A DNA stretch of 64,000 bases from Epiperipatus broadwayi (Eukaryota > Onychophora > Udeonychophora > Euonychophora > Peripatidae). The notes below the pieces were generated by a model that did not search any database, was not told the origin of the DNA, and was given only the letters and a program-made list of their open reading frames with translations. The stretch spans positions 295,971 to 359,970 of the forward strand of contig JAQFVV010012972.1 of the NCBI GenBank assembly GCA_028023455.1, in the 5' to 3' direction. Made by a program: the position numbers and the translations under genes. Positions 25,837-37,195 of the stretch are shown here, one piece after another; position 1 is the first letter of the stretch; the number at the start of each line of letters is the position of its first letter.

Positions 25837-26164
25837 ATAATCTTTATTGATTATTATATTAATTTCATAAAACCCATTTTAGAGAATTAATGAGATTTAT
25901 TATTATTACTCTAATATATTGATAGGAACCCCTGAAGAAAGTCAATTGTTAAATTTCCCTGAGTTTGAAATCTGTGTCTAACATTTAAATCAATTAAGGT
26001 GAAGATTGATTTGATGTAGTTTAGATATAATTTATATTAATAATTTAATAATAAATTATTTATTTGGGATATAGTTTTATATTAAAATTAAATCACATCA
26101 TTCATGGAATCCTATATAAAGACCTTAAATCTGATTATAGTAAGATTGTGACTACCTTAACTTA

Positions 26165-27445
26165 TCTCATGAAGAGGGTGTGTAATGTTACAATATATAT
26201 ATATTATGCAGTTTAATCTTTATTATTATAAGTTTATATTATGGTGTTTTGTATGCTTTTTTCATTAGTATGTAATATTTTGTTTTTTTATACTTCTAAT
26301 TTTATTTGTATTTTTATATTGGACTATTTCCATCATCTAATATGTGTGTTAAATGTCTTTAGAAGAGTTTAATTTTTAGTTAAATATTCCAAATGCATTC
26401 AACTGTTAGTAATATCACAGCAAACAGGTTAGTATATGCACCAACTGTTAGTAATATCACAGCAAACAAATGTTAATAATATCACAGCAAACAGGTTAGC
26501 ATATGCACTAACTGTTAGTAATATCACAGCAAACAGGTTAGTATATGCACAACGTTTCGAAACGTTGTGCATATACTAACCTGTTTGCTGTGATATTACT
26601 AACAGTTAGTGCATATGCTAACCTGTTTGCTGTGATATTATTAACATTTGTTTGCTGTGATATTACTAACAGTTGGTGCATATACTAACCTGTTTGCTGT
26701 GATATTACTAACAGTTGAATGCATTTGGAATATTTAACTAAAAATTAAACTCTTCTAAAGACATTTAACACACATATTAGATGATGGAAATAGTCCAATA
26801 TAAAAATACAGCTAGAACACCATCATCACAAACCTTCAGAAAAACATTCTAATTTTATTGTTTATATTTTTTATGGTATTATTTATAGTTATGTATTTTA
26901 TTTTGTTTATTATATCATAGCTCTGATGTAAGATTGTGTATGCATATATGTACAATAAAAGGTTTTTGCTAAATAGTGTTCAAAATATAGTGGACAAATT
27001 CCTCCTTTGAAGTATGAAAAAAGAACTTATTTATGACCATTCCCTATGTTCCTGTCATTGTAGATATTATTATATGATATTCATGTGGAAAACAAACACA
27101 TGACATTCAGCCAACATGCATAAGTTATGGCTTTACTTATGGGCCTTTCTCTTCAGAACTGGAATATCAGTTGAAATGTATTGAAAGCGAGACAAAATGT
27201 GGATGATACTTTTTTAAATATTTATAATCATGATAAACGAAAGTAAATCATGATATTTAGTCCCAAGAGCCTGTAAAATTATTATTCCATGACAGCAGCT
27301 GAGAGCTATGAATCCAAATGAAGAATCTAAGATAAAAGTCAATGACAATCTTTAATTTAGATATCTACAATTGCATTTACTTGAATGAATTAAAAAATCT
27401 ACTTAATTGTAAATAGGATATTTGTTGGACATTATAATATTTTTT
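26165..27445. repeat. left arm segment 3 of the long inverted duplication
   Basis: Matches 59740-60485 in reverse complement. Anchors are GTATGCTTTTTTCATTA (26256), TATGACCATTCCCTATGTTC-like sequence (27034) and AACATGCATAAGTTAT (27115) against 60050-60090. The left copy is interrupted by the perfect palindrome 26307-26846; the right copy preserves the empty site. Confidence 0.8.
26307..26846. mobile_element. perfect 504-bp palindrome plus tail, 13-bp target duplication
   Basis: Arms 26307-26558 and 26559-26810 (252 bp each, coordinate sum 53117) appear to be exact reverse complements with no spacer; the centre is TTTCGAAA. Each arm holds direct subrepeats of AGTAATATCACAGCAAACA. A 36-base tail (26811-26846) follows only the right side. 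The direct repeat TTCTAATTTTATT is exact at 26294-26306 and 26847-26859. The inverted copy near 60340-60360 has a single-copy empty site. Linear relatives of arm plus tail lie at 27970-28110 and 36070-36235. Confidence 0.9.
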
Positions 27446-27969
27446 TAAAATTACCTTGAAATCAAACTCATTTTTTAAACATAACGTTTGTTAATGGCGC
27501 TGCTGTAACGTAATCGTCCGGTCATAATAATTCTAACTTTGTGAATTATTCAAACACTTTAGATTTTGTTTTTTAAAAATATTATAATTTATTCGATAAA
27601 TTACAACACGTAAATTAATTTTGACTAGAGATGCGCTTACCCATGGCATCTATTGAAGACACGCTACTGCTACGAACTCATCAGTTATTACTTAAACTAG
27701 TTTAATTACAACATCATTCAAATATTTGTTCACAAAAAGCAATATAGTTAATTCAATTATGCATTCTCTTACGCACTATTAATTTACATTTTTATATATC
27801 CAAAATAAACTAATATTAATTAATGCGTGAAATATATGTAGGCCTTTAAAAGTATGTTACCTGCAAACTTAATTTTTTTACATTAGAAAAATGGAGTTCC
27901 TGTTTTCATCTCAAGGTTCTCTTTTAGCCCGCCCTCTACTGGAATTATAAAATTTTCAAACAAATAAAT

Positions 27970-28110
27970 GTTTACCTGAAGGTTTGCGATGATAGTATTT
28001 TAGTTATGTATTATAAATACTGTTTCCATCATCTAATATTAAGTATTGAATGTCTTAGAAAAATTTAACTTTATTTAAATTTTCCAATTACATTCAACTT
28101 TTAATAATAG
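27970..28110 (+). repeat. linear relative of the 26307 palindrome family
   Basis: Shares CTGAAGGTTTG.GATGAT (the tail of 26307-26846 on the other strand), TTCCATCATCTAATAT, a following GTCTTAGAA segment and CATTCAACT. It lacks the inverted second arm. Its counterpart in the right arm is at about 50205-50340, so it predates the duplication. Confidence 0.7.
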
Positions 28111-28881
28111 CAGATGATTAATATTACTTTTTATGACGTGTTAATAAATGAAATATTAGAGTTGCGCTGAAAAGAAATAATAATGATTCATGCATTGAAA
28201 AAGCAAAAAAATATTAATTTTAATTGGGTAATAAACGAACTCTTGTGCTTAAAATTAGCGTGTTTGTGTACTTAACATTTTTATTCACTTAACAAATTTA
28301 TATATTAACATCATCTACAAATAACCCAAGAGTTTTTAAGATTTAAATTATTTAAAAAGCTATACATTATAAATAAATGAAACAATTAAGTAAATTTATC
28401 TTTCTACATTTTTTTTTTGACTTTAGATTTTCTTTTTCACCAAGTTTTTTGTATTCTTTCACCAAGTTTTTTGTATTCTTATACGCGGCCACCGCTCCCG
28501 CTACTTTTTTCTACATTAAAATTGATTTTTAAATTTTCGATAAATTTATCTTTTTTTCTAATAAGGATTAATATGGTATTCCTAACTTTGGAATCTATCA
28601 TAAAATACAATACAGTTTTAATTTCATTGATACACACACGAGCGCGCCTCCCGCAATTGTCTCTACTTTGTTCATACACGTTTCATCACCGAAAACTGGT
28701 TTGTATCTTATCTCAATTTTTGTCTTAGTAATTTATAATGGCAGTTGATTTCTAACATTATTTTAACAGTATAAATTTACCATAAAAAAAAAATTATATT
28801 GTATATAATAAATATATAAATACTTCAAATCTCCCAACAGAACTTAACATAATATACTTAATATACTAAAAACTTACTTAA

Positions 28882-28955
28882 TACATTGCACAGGCTTAAA
28901 CATGCATTTACATATGTAATATAGAAGGGATTCAAACTCAGACTTTCACACTTAT
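28882..28955 (-). repeat. short insertion with B-box-like motif, left arm only
   Basis: About 75 bp absent from the right arm at 43440-43460. It contains GGGATTCAAACTCAGACTTTC, whose complement reads like the T-arm/B-box end of the repeated unit at 61318 and 22740. Probably a truncated copy of that unit. Confidence 0.5.
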
Positions 28956-29494
28956 GTTATTATTACATAGGAAGTAAGTCATAATTGATAACTGAGAATA
29001 GTGTATCCACATTTCACTGAGACCATAGGGAACTTAATGAATGAAATATTCCCAATGGCCACATTAAATTTTGTTTCCATGTATCTTAAGTTTCTTTTCT
29101 ACCCATATTGATGGATCTGTTAAACAAAATAACAGTGTTTGTTTTGCAATGTGACTTTATATTTCAATCGCCACAGAAATGTTAGTAATGAAAATGCCGT
29201 TCTTATTATTTTCATTAATTATAAGATATGAACTCAAAATCTTGATTAAAAATTATTGACTGACTAGGGATTATATTTAATTATAAATTAATGAAAAAGA
29301 TATAAAAATCGCCAAGGTGAAAAAAAAAAAAAAATTCTTATAACTATCAATTAGTCTCATTATGAAATGTAATTTAGAAAATGGCATAAAGAAATTAGCT
29401 ACCAGTATGAATCAAAGATTCATATTCTATCACATTTTGTAATACTTTTATAGATGGATTTTTAATTGGCACTATAACTGAATTTTGGAGTATA

Positions 29495-30098
29495 TCACTA
29501 CTGATAGATTATTGCCTGTATTTTAAGTTATATTGGCATGTTCATCTCATCTTTAGCATTTAGACAGGCCAGGTCACCTCTTCAAATATGTGTTTTCCAA
29601 ATTTTATATAATTTATTTGGCTAACAGGAAAACTGTTGTCTTGTAAATATTCATTCCATATATCTATTAAATGATTAAATTTTATAAATCGATAAACAAC
29701 TTCGTCTAATGTAAACCATTTGTTTTCTTTGGTTAATAAAAAGTTTTGATCTTGATCTCCACATACGTTAGTTCAGGAGTGCTTTTGATGTATAACTTAT
29801 ACAGCCATAAAGAGAACACTGTGCCAATATACTGCTGAGAACAGAATTAACTATTTTGATTTTTGTTTTCAAATTTATTCAGACGGAGAGTTATTAATTG
29901 AATAAGAAATTCATTGGTAATTAATTTATTGTTATTAAATTTTTTTTTAGCAAGCGTTATTGGCCTAGTGGTTAGCATAGCTGCCTTCCAAGCAGCTAGC
30001 CCAGGTTTGCTTCTCAGTCAATGCTTTGATATATTTATAAAAAAACACTGGCATCCCCTGAGATGGAGGTGAGATTAGTTATTAAAAAATTAGGATAT
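29495..30098 (+). mobile_element. about 600-bp insertion in the left arm, carrying a tRNA-like segment
   Basis: The right arm joins the flanks directly (near 42865, GGAGTA against TATAGAAA on the complement). The insert ends in a tRNA-Gly-like sequence and a short A-rich stretch. A short AGTATA repeat at both edges may be the target duplication. It is likely a SINE or composite; no coding frame. Confidence 0.55.
29954..30025 (+). repeat. tRNA-Gly(TCC)-like relic or SINE head
   Basis: 72 bases aligned end to end with a glycine tRNA: GCGTT start, A-box-like TGGCCTAGTGGTTAGCAT, anticodon arm CTGCCTTCCAAGCAG (anticodon TCC), then a degenerate T-arm (GGTTTGCTTC) and acceptor end CAATGC. The acceptor stem has mismatches at its sixth and seventh pairs and the B box is damaged, so it is not a working tRNA. 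Its place inside an inserted block suggests a tRNA-derived SINE. Confidence 0.65.
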
Positions 30099-30711
30099 TA
30101 TAGTATATAGAAATTGAATTGGATTCATATTTATTTGACTATAGAAGAAAATTAGCTTAGTTGAAAATATTTGTTTTTTTTTTAATTTGGGTTGATAGTT
30201 TGAGATTAGAATACAAAAGAAAATAATAGGAGTTGGAATGAAAGGGCATTCGATTCTAAGGTTTAATTGCCCTTATCCAAGATCCAAGACTCCTCATTGA
30301 TGAGAGCCAAATATTTGTAACTCTTCTAGGGATTTTGAATAGGAAAGTGCAGGATAAGGATTTAGTAGCAATATCAGCTGACAATTATTATTTCTTTTCA
30401 ATGCTTAGAATATATGACAGAACAAAGATTGAATAGTTTGCTACTAAACAAGCAATGTATAAGCTGAAGACAGGTGATACGTCATGTGATGCTGCATTGA
30501 TGCACTGATAATGTGATAAATTTAAGACATTTTAATAATACAATTGTGAAATTTTTATTGCTTGTGTTACTATGAAATAAGGGGGGGGGGTCTAACTTTA
30601 TTTATTTTAACTTTTTTTTTGGGAAAAACAAAAAGAAAATGGAGATGAAACTATGAGTATCAAAATTGTTCATCACTTACTTAAAAATAAACAACCACAA
30701 TAAGAAATGTA

Positions 30712-30816
30712 ATGTTTACTAAGGCTGTAAACTCAGGAATAAGCGTCTGAAAAATACGAAGACAGGGACCTCTACATTACTTAATTAATAATGTGCGTTT
30801 AAAATAAATTTATAAT
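30712..30816 (+). mobile_element. linear element with 16-bp target duplication
   Basis: About 105 bp flanked by the exact repeat CACAATAAGAAATGTA at 30696-30711 and 30817-30832; the right arm (about 42245-42280) keeps a single copy and no insert. It shares TTTACTAAGGC, CAGGGACCTCTACA and the end motif AAATAAATTTATAAT with the foldback element 39178-39408, so it is the one-armed form of that family. Confidence 0.75.
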
Positions 30817-32943
30817 CACAATAAGAAATGTAGACCTGCAAAGATTGGTTTATTAATTAATTAAAAACTGCAATAACAAGAAATTACGACTGTTTAATTC
30901 AAAATTTAAAGCCATATTGTTGAAAATGTTTATAATAATTAAGAAACAGAATATTTTACATAAGTGGCGAAATCTAAATATTTGTTTTAGATAGAAAGTC
31001 TTTTATTTTATGAATAATGTATCTGTAAATAAGATTGTTCGGTATGTTTTTAACTTTCAATTTTTATTTTTTTGATAACTAATGATTCCCAATTATAATG
31101 GAATTTAGAACAAATCCAAGCACTAGATAATTATTTACTGAATTTATAAATTACAAAAGTATTTCTAAATTAAGAAATGCTACCGGAAACAACTTCTCAC
31201 ATGACCATATTTTTTTACTGAAGAAGAAATATATAGTTAATAAATAAGAATTTCTTTTAATGTGCTAAGAAACGCTTTTAAGTCCATTCCTGTACCAAAT
31301 AGCTAAACCTTAGAATTCAGATAAAAAGTAATTTATATTTGGAAAGAAAATGCCATCATAAAACTAGAATAAATCATGCAGAAATTAGTTTTGAATATAT
31401 AGTTTTATACATAATAATGACTTATTTTGAAGATTTGTTTTTATTTTATAGAAATGTATATTTTTAAGAGCAAGTAGAATGCGAATGTAAGAAAAATGTT
31501 GTAATAATTGAAAATAAAAGTATAATGGATCCAAAACATTCACTCTTTCATCATCTAATATTTCTTATTATCAACTGTCTCAAAGCACATTATATCTAAT
31601 TATCTAATGTGTTAATTTAATCTACATCAATTCTATGCTACCATCAATAAATAGTGAAAAGGCATTAAAGTAAAAATACTTAAATTGATAAATTACACAA
31701 AAGGTTGTATATGCTTCATGCATTTTATTTTTAATGCTAAATCAGTTCTCATATCTTATGCCATTAATGCTTTGCTTAAATATTGTGTCACTTGTCTAAA
31801 CAATATTTAAGATCTCTTGCTCTCCCTGTGTCCAGCTGACAACATTTATATCAGAATGTCATTATCACTCTTGATCACTGTTAAGTCAAATTTTCTAGAA
31901 CAACATTGGTCTAGTGGTGTCCTCAGGGATAAAATGTTGTGGTGTCCTGTACAATGTATATTTCACTTGATGGTATTTTTTATAAAACCATTATGTTGCC
32001 TTTCTTATATACTTTCTTCTGAATTGAATAGGAAATATAAACAATTTTATAGACAACTTTATGTTTAAATAATACATTTATTTTCATCAAACCGATTTTC
32101 ATTCAAAATTGAACCTTGTCAAGATGTTATAATAATTCAAAATGTCATGTGATTTACATATTTTCTTAGCATACCATCTACTGGTCAATCTTCAATTTAA
32201 AAATGTGTTTATATTTTTCAATTTTTATTTAATGTCCATTTTCCTCCCAACGTTACTGACTCTTGTACTAAATTCATACATTTCTTTTTATTTTCTTGTA
32301 TATACATTGTCTCATATACTTTTTTTTTTTTTTTTTATAATTTTTATAATATTTGATACCTTCAATATTTCTTCACATTTCATAAAATGTCCTGTTTCTA
32401 AAAAATGGCAAAATGGTCCTGACTTAATAACTTTCCTATTTGTTGCTCCATCATGCTCTTTACTTGTTTCTATCTTACTTTTTGCTGACTGACATATATA
32501 TATATTACATTTAATTTTATAAACTGTCCCTATCTTATCATTCTTATCATTTCTTATTTTTGCATTGCTTACTAATTTTTTTAATGATTAACTATTTTTC
32601 CAACCAATATATATATTATCATTCATTTTTTCTTTTGTATCATTTAGAATTTTATATACTTTCTTGGAATATGAAATAGAATTCCATTTCTTATTTTTTC
32701 TTTCATTTTTATTGCTAACTTTCTTATATTCTCTTTTATTTCTTAATATATTTCTTACAATCCTACAATTATATTAATAAATAAAAGAGAATATAAGGAA
32801 GTTAGCAATAAAAATGAAAGAAAAAATAAGAAATGGAATTCTATTCCATATTCCAAGGAAGTATATAAAATTCTAAATGATAGAAAAGATTAAAGGAATG
32901 TTAATATAGGTATTGGATGGAAAAATAGTAAATCATTAAAAAA

Positions 32944-33055
32944 GCGTTGTTATCCAAGAGGTCAGCACAACGACCTTGCAAACAAGCAGTTGGTTGCAGA
33001 CAGTTGTGAGGTTTGGCCTCCCAGCCATTGTTATGACATATGGAAAAAAAAAAAA
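32944..33055 (+). mobile_element. tRNA-derived SINE-like insertion with poly-A end
   Basis: Present only in the right arm of the palindrome. It begins GCGTTGTTATCCAAGAGGTCAG, shows an anticodon-arm-like GACCTTGCAAACAAG (loop CTTGCAA, anticodon TGC, alanine-like) and a B-box-like GAGGTTTGGCCTCC, and ends in a run of twelve A. Only the tRNA-related head and tail are visible; there is no LINE-like 3' region. Confidence 0.6.
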
Positions 33056-33096
33056 GTAATGCAAAAATAAGAAATCATAAGAATAAGATAAAAATA

Positions 33097-33202
33097 TAAC
33101 ATGATCACCATCTCATACTAGCACATATATGCCTTGTGGCATCCATTGATTACTCTGGTTAGCACAGGGTGGCACTACTGTATGGACAGTTTTGCCTTTG
33201 TT
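33097..33202 (-). mobile_element. linear GCAAAACT-family element with 13-bp target duplication
   Basis: 106 bp flanked by the exact repeat TAAGATAAAAATA at 33084-33096 and 33203-33215, absent from the left palindrome arm near 32530-32545. On the minus strand it reads GGCAAAACTG.CCATACAGTAG, then TGGATGCCACAAGGC, then the tail TGGTGATCATG. This is the arm-plus-tail form of the foldback element 25613-25836, without the second arm. Confidence 0.75.
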
Positions 33203-33945
33203 TAAGATAAAAATAGTTTATAAAATTATATGTAAAACATGTATGATGATATATATAGGTTTGTCAGTGAAAGGTAAAATAGAAAGAGGTAAAAAGCATG
33301 ACAGAGCAATAAATAGGAAAGATATTAAGTCAGAATAATTTTGCCATTTCTTAGAAACAGGACATATTATAAATGTGAAGAAAGTATTGAAATTATCACA
33401 TATTGTAAAATTATAAAGAAAGGTAAGTATACGAGACAATGTATATACAAGAAAATAAAGACAAATGTATAAATTTAGTACAAGGTCAGTAAAGTTGGAA
33501 GGAAAATAGACATTAAATAAAAATTGGAAAATATAAAAACATTTTTAAAGTTAAGATTGCCCAGTAGATGGTGTGCTAAGATAATATGTAAATCACGTGA
33601 CATTTTGAATTACTATAACATCTTGACAAGTTTCAATTTTGAATGAAAATTCGTTTGATGAAAATAAAATTATTATTTAAACATAAAGTTGTCTATAAAA
33701 TTGTTTATATTTCATATTCAATTCAGAAGAAAGTATACAAAAAAACAACATAATGGTTTCATAAAATATACCATCAAGTGAAATATATATTGTACAGGAC
33801 ACTGAAAGCATCACTAGACCACTGTCGTTCTAGAAAATTTGATTTAACAGTGATCAAAATTGATAATGACATTCTGATACAAATGTCAGCTAGATACAGG
33901 GAGAGAAAGAGATATTAAACATTGTTCAGACAAGTAAGTGATAGA

Positions 33946-36065
33946 TCACAGAAACAAATAGCCAAAATAAATATAATTATTAATAATTCTTAGATATATT
34001 ACCTAAAATTTTGATCCAAATTTCACCATCTTATTTATCAGTGAGTGCACATGAATATTGTGATATATCAAACACTTCAGGAGATTTTTTTTAAAAAAAA
34101 AATGCTTCCTCTGCATTCGATTTATCTACACATATTATTTACACTCTCTTTGATTTCTATTTTCCTTACTTTAAAGATTTTTAATAAAGGCAATCTTGAA
34201 CAGAAGTTAATGAACACTACAGAGCAATAGTTCCTTAACCTGAAAAAGGCATCAGGACCAAAACAATGATATCACATGGCCCTTAAACACTCATAAGAAC
34301 TCACATTTATTATATGGCCCTTAAGGTTACCTCTATACAAGTAAAAAGAAAAGATTATGATTTACAAAAATTTAATATAATAAAAATAAAATCTCATACT
34401 CTATACATTATACAAGAAAAACAGAACTACATAATTGATAATTCACCAGCCAAAAAAATGCATGGTCTGCAGAAAACACATGCATTAAACTAAATTAATT
34501 TCAAATGAAAGGGGATAGGTGATGTAAAAAAAAAACTATTACTATTTTTCAAAGCTTTCAACAACAAATAACAATAAAAAATGACTTGAAAAACAAAATT
34601 TACAATACACTTTCCACCAACAATAAAATCTTGAACTAATGCTCTACATTTTATATATTCCAGTAGAAAATACATATAACAAAAGAAATATTTATACTTC
34701 TATGAATAAGCTTATCATATGTTTTTTTAAGTATCAATTGAGACTTAAGCCATGATTAAAATATAAGAATGTTTGTTTACCTTTGTGGATTGAATGTATT
34801 TTTCTCATTTATTCCTATAGTGTGCACAGAGTTGACCCCCAGCACTGTACACTGCTGTTGTTTTGGATCTCCAGTAAGCAGGATTAGGAAGGTCATTTTC
34901 AGGATCAGTTTTGAACTATTAAATTAGAACATTTTTATGATGACATAATTGTAGAGTTCCAGGGTTCATCTTAGAATGGTTTTAGCACAGCATAGTTATG
35001 ATCTTTGTCTTCAAGGCTGGTATACTGTTTTTGCATTATGAATTTACGGTCACTATCTCCAATAATAAGCATATTCTGTTTTTTGTAAAGTCAGTTTTTA
35101 GCAAAAATTAATTAGAAATCAAAAAAAAAAAAACACAGAGCTTTTGTATTCTACTTTTATCTTCTGTACAATCTTAATTAGAAACCTAACTAGGGCAAGT
35201 ATTTTACTTCTCCTTTTTAAATACCATTTAAATTTTAATTAATTAGAAAACCAGTCTCAGCTTTTAAAATAAACTTTTAATTAGTTTTAATTACAATAGT
35301 TTTAAACCAATGCAAAAAAAGTTATTCTCAGTAAAATCTTTTGAAAGTAAAATTACATAATTTTAAAATGTAATCAGGTGTGTGCTCTATATATCTACAT
35401 GTAATGGCTTGCACTCTTACAAAATAAATATACATAGAAAACTATACAGCAATATTTAACAACATTTTTTTCTTATTTTAAAATGTTTGATTTTTGAAAT
35501 AGAGAAAGTCTATGATTCAATATATGTATATAAAGTGTATGTTTTGATGTATTTATGGAGTGAGAGGTTGGTTTGACTTTTGGACTAGCAAATGGGTGTG
35601 ACAACATAGAGGTACAAAAGTTGCACTGATAAAAACTTGCAAGTGTATGTTATGGTGCAATGATTGTACTCTTTTCCACAAGGTGTTAAAAGTGGTGAGA
35701 AACTTTGCATAGATGTGCTGTAATAAAAGTTATCAAAAGTTTGAACAAGAACAAGAAGTCGTGTGCTGATATCTCTGCAACTCTGTAGATATATTATCCA
35801 TTAATTGAAACTTAAAAGTAAATATTTGGGCTAAGGATCATGTCTAGCTTAATAAATGGTTAATAAAAATTATATTTCTGTAACATAATTTGTATCAAAG
35901 TTGTAATGTAGAAAATTTGAAATCTGTTGATTAAACTACTGAAATTTGCCATCTATAAATAAACTGAATGAATGATGAGGATATATAAGCCAAATCATGA
36001 GGGTTGGTTCAACATAAAATGGGCACCATTGGGATTATTGACTAGTTTCACACATTTTGGTTCAT
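33946..36065. other. AT-rich non-coding stretch
   Basis: Nothing recognisable. Short frames at 34045-34230 and 34490-34675 have no motif and AT-driven composition. Confidence 0.4.
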
Positions 36066-36069
36066 ATTA

Positions 36070-36235
36070 TTTAGCTGAAAATTTGTGATGATGGTATTTT
36101 AGATGTGATTTTATGTTGCATTATTTCTGTCATTGCTCATTAAATATTGACTGCATAAAATATTGTAAATTTTATTTAAGCGTATCCAATTACAAACAAT
36201 TGTTAATAATAATATTCAAACAGACTGCTTAGGTA
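36070..36235 (+). repeat. linear relative of the 26307 palindrome family
   Basis: Diverged copy with GAAAATTTGTGATGATGGTA, TTTCTGTCATTGCTCATTAA and CCAATTACAAACAATTG, parallel to 27970-28110. Confidence 0.5.
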
Positions 36236-36964
36236 ACATTTTGAGTGGAATTATTGTCCTTTTTTCCAGATAGTATTGATCTAACCCAATGACAATAATT
36301 GCATATAAATAAAAAAAAAACAAAAAAGCTTAAGATCACACACAATATCAATGAAGTATTTCAGTTGATTGTTAAGTTGAAACTGTTTTGTAATAAATTT
36401 TACAAATGCAACATATTTTCAGGAATTATTACTTACGTATAGCCTCGGTGACAGACCCATAGTAACAGATCCAAGTGATTTTTATCTCACCTTCCTTGGT
36501 GAAAATATGGTTTTGGTGAAGCATTAGCAATAACATTTTTTAGTTTTGTATTTTCATAAAACTATTCATTTTATCATGTGTTAATTTTGACATATTAAGA
36601 TTACTTTGAGAAATATTTCTTATACATTTTTGTTTGTCGTTTATGCCAATATATGTTTGTTTTATTATGCCAATTTCATTTACAAATTTGTACAATTTTT
36701 GATGAAACAAAAAAAGTTATTTTTACCATTAAAAATATTCCCCAAATGATCCATTACCTAACCTAAAAAGAATAAAAATATTTAAAAATGTTCTATGAAC
36801 TAAATTATATTATCAGATATATTGTTATGAATTGAAAATAAAATCATTAAACTTTTTGATGAACCAAATATTCTAGGTGTATTTGCTGGTGACAAAAACA
36901 AAATTCCAATTGTGTCTATAATTTGCCTTTCTATTAATTATCAAGATGTTATGACCATATTGTG

Positions 36965-37195
36965 ACAGTCAGATGATGTATGTTGGTTTAACCCAGTTCG
37001 AATACTAAGCGAAAGTACCTCGAGGCCACCCATATGCGAGATATTAAATCAAGAATACTATGACCTCTGCCCTAATTGCCTATTCTCAAGACTAACTCCG
37101 AACCAATACCATCATCTGAGCCACAAATAAATGATTTTTCAACCGACCACAGCTTAGCATCAACGGAAGAGACCTGGACGGGAACACTTACAGAA
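36965..37195. repeat. dispersed repeat copy 2 (AAGTACCTCGAG family)
   Basis: Shares AAGTACCTCGAGGCCA, CATATGCGAGATATTAAAT and CTCTGCCCTAATTGCCTATT with 13330-13430. Bases are less AT-rich than the surroundings. No open frame of note. Confidence 0.65.

Larger units (their letters stand above)
27431..31790. repeat. left arm segment 4 of the long inverted duplication
   Basis: Matches 41262-43476 and 49460-50877 in reverse complement over about 4.3 kb, with visible point differences throughout. Anchors include GTCCGGTCATAATAATTC (27514) against 50780-50800, ACCAGTTTTCGGTGATG-complement (28690) against 49640-49655, TGACGTATCAC-type sequence (30480) against 42480, and GCTTCATGCATTTTAT (31711) against 41331. 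Arm-specific insertions here are about 28882-28955, 29495-30098 and 30712-30816. Open frames on both strands around 28417-28728 are chance frames in this repeat. Confidence 0.9.
31788..33945. repeat. 2.2-kb imperfect palindrome
   Basis: Left arm 31788-32742 pairs with right arm 32778-33945 around a centre near 32760. Exact anchor pairs include CTATTTTTCCAACC (32592) with its complement at 32915 and TTGCTAACTTTCTTATATTCTC-type sequence (32712) with 32787-32808. Others are ATGTCATGTGATTTACATAT (32143) with 33585-33605, and AGAATGTCATTATCA (31853) with 33863-33878. The right arm is longer because of two insertions (32944-33055 and 33097-33202). Its left edge abuts the end of arm segment 27431-31790. 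Confidence 0.85.

Noticed and set aside
26391-26740. Regular repeats with ATATCACAGCAAACA that could suggest a CRISPR-like array
   Set aside because: The repeats are mirrored around a palindrome centre, spacing is irregular, and the context is a eukaryotic genome.
28417-28728. Overlapping frames on both strands (103 and 66 codons) in a slightly GC-richer patch
   Set aside because: They lie in the inverted duplication, and the right-arm copy (49640-49860) does not keep the frames open.
29954-30025. Functional tRNA-Gly gene
   Set aside because: The acceptor stem has mismatches, the T-arm is broken and it sits in an insertion block.
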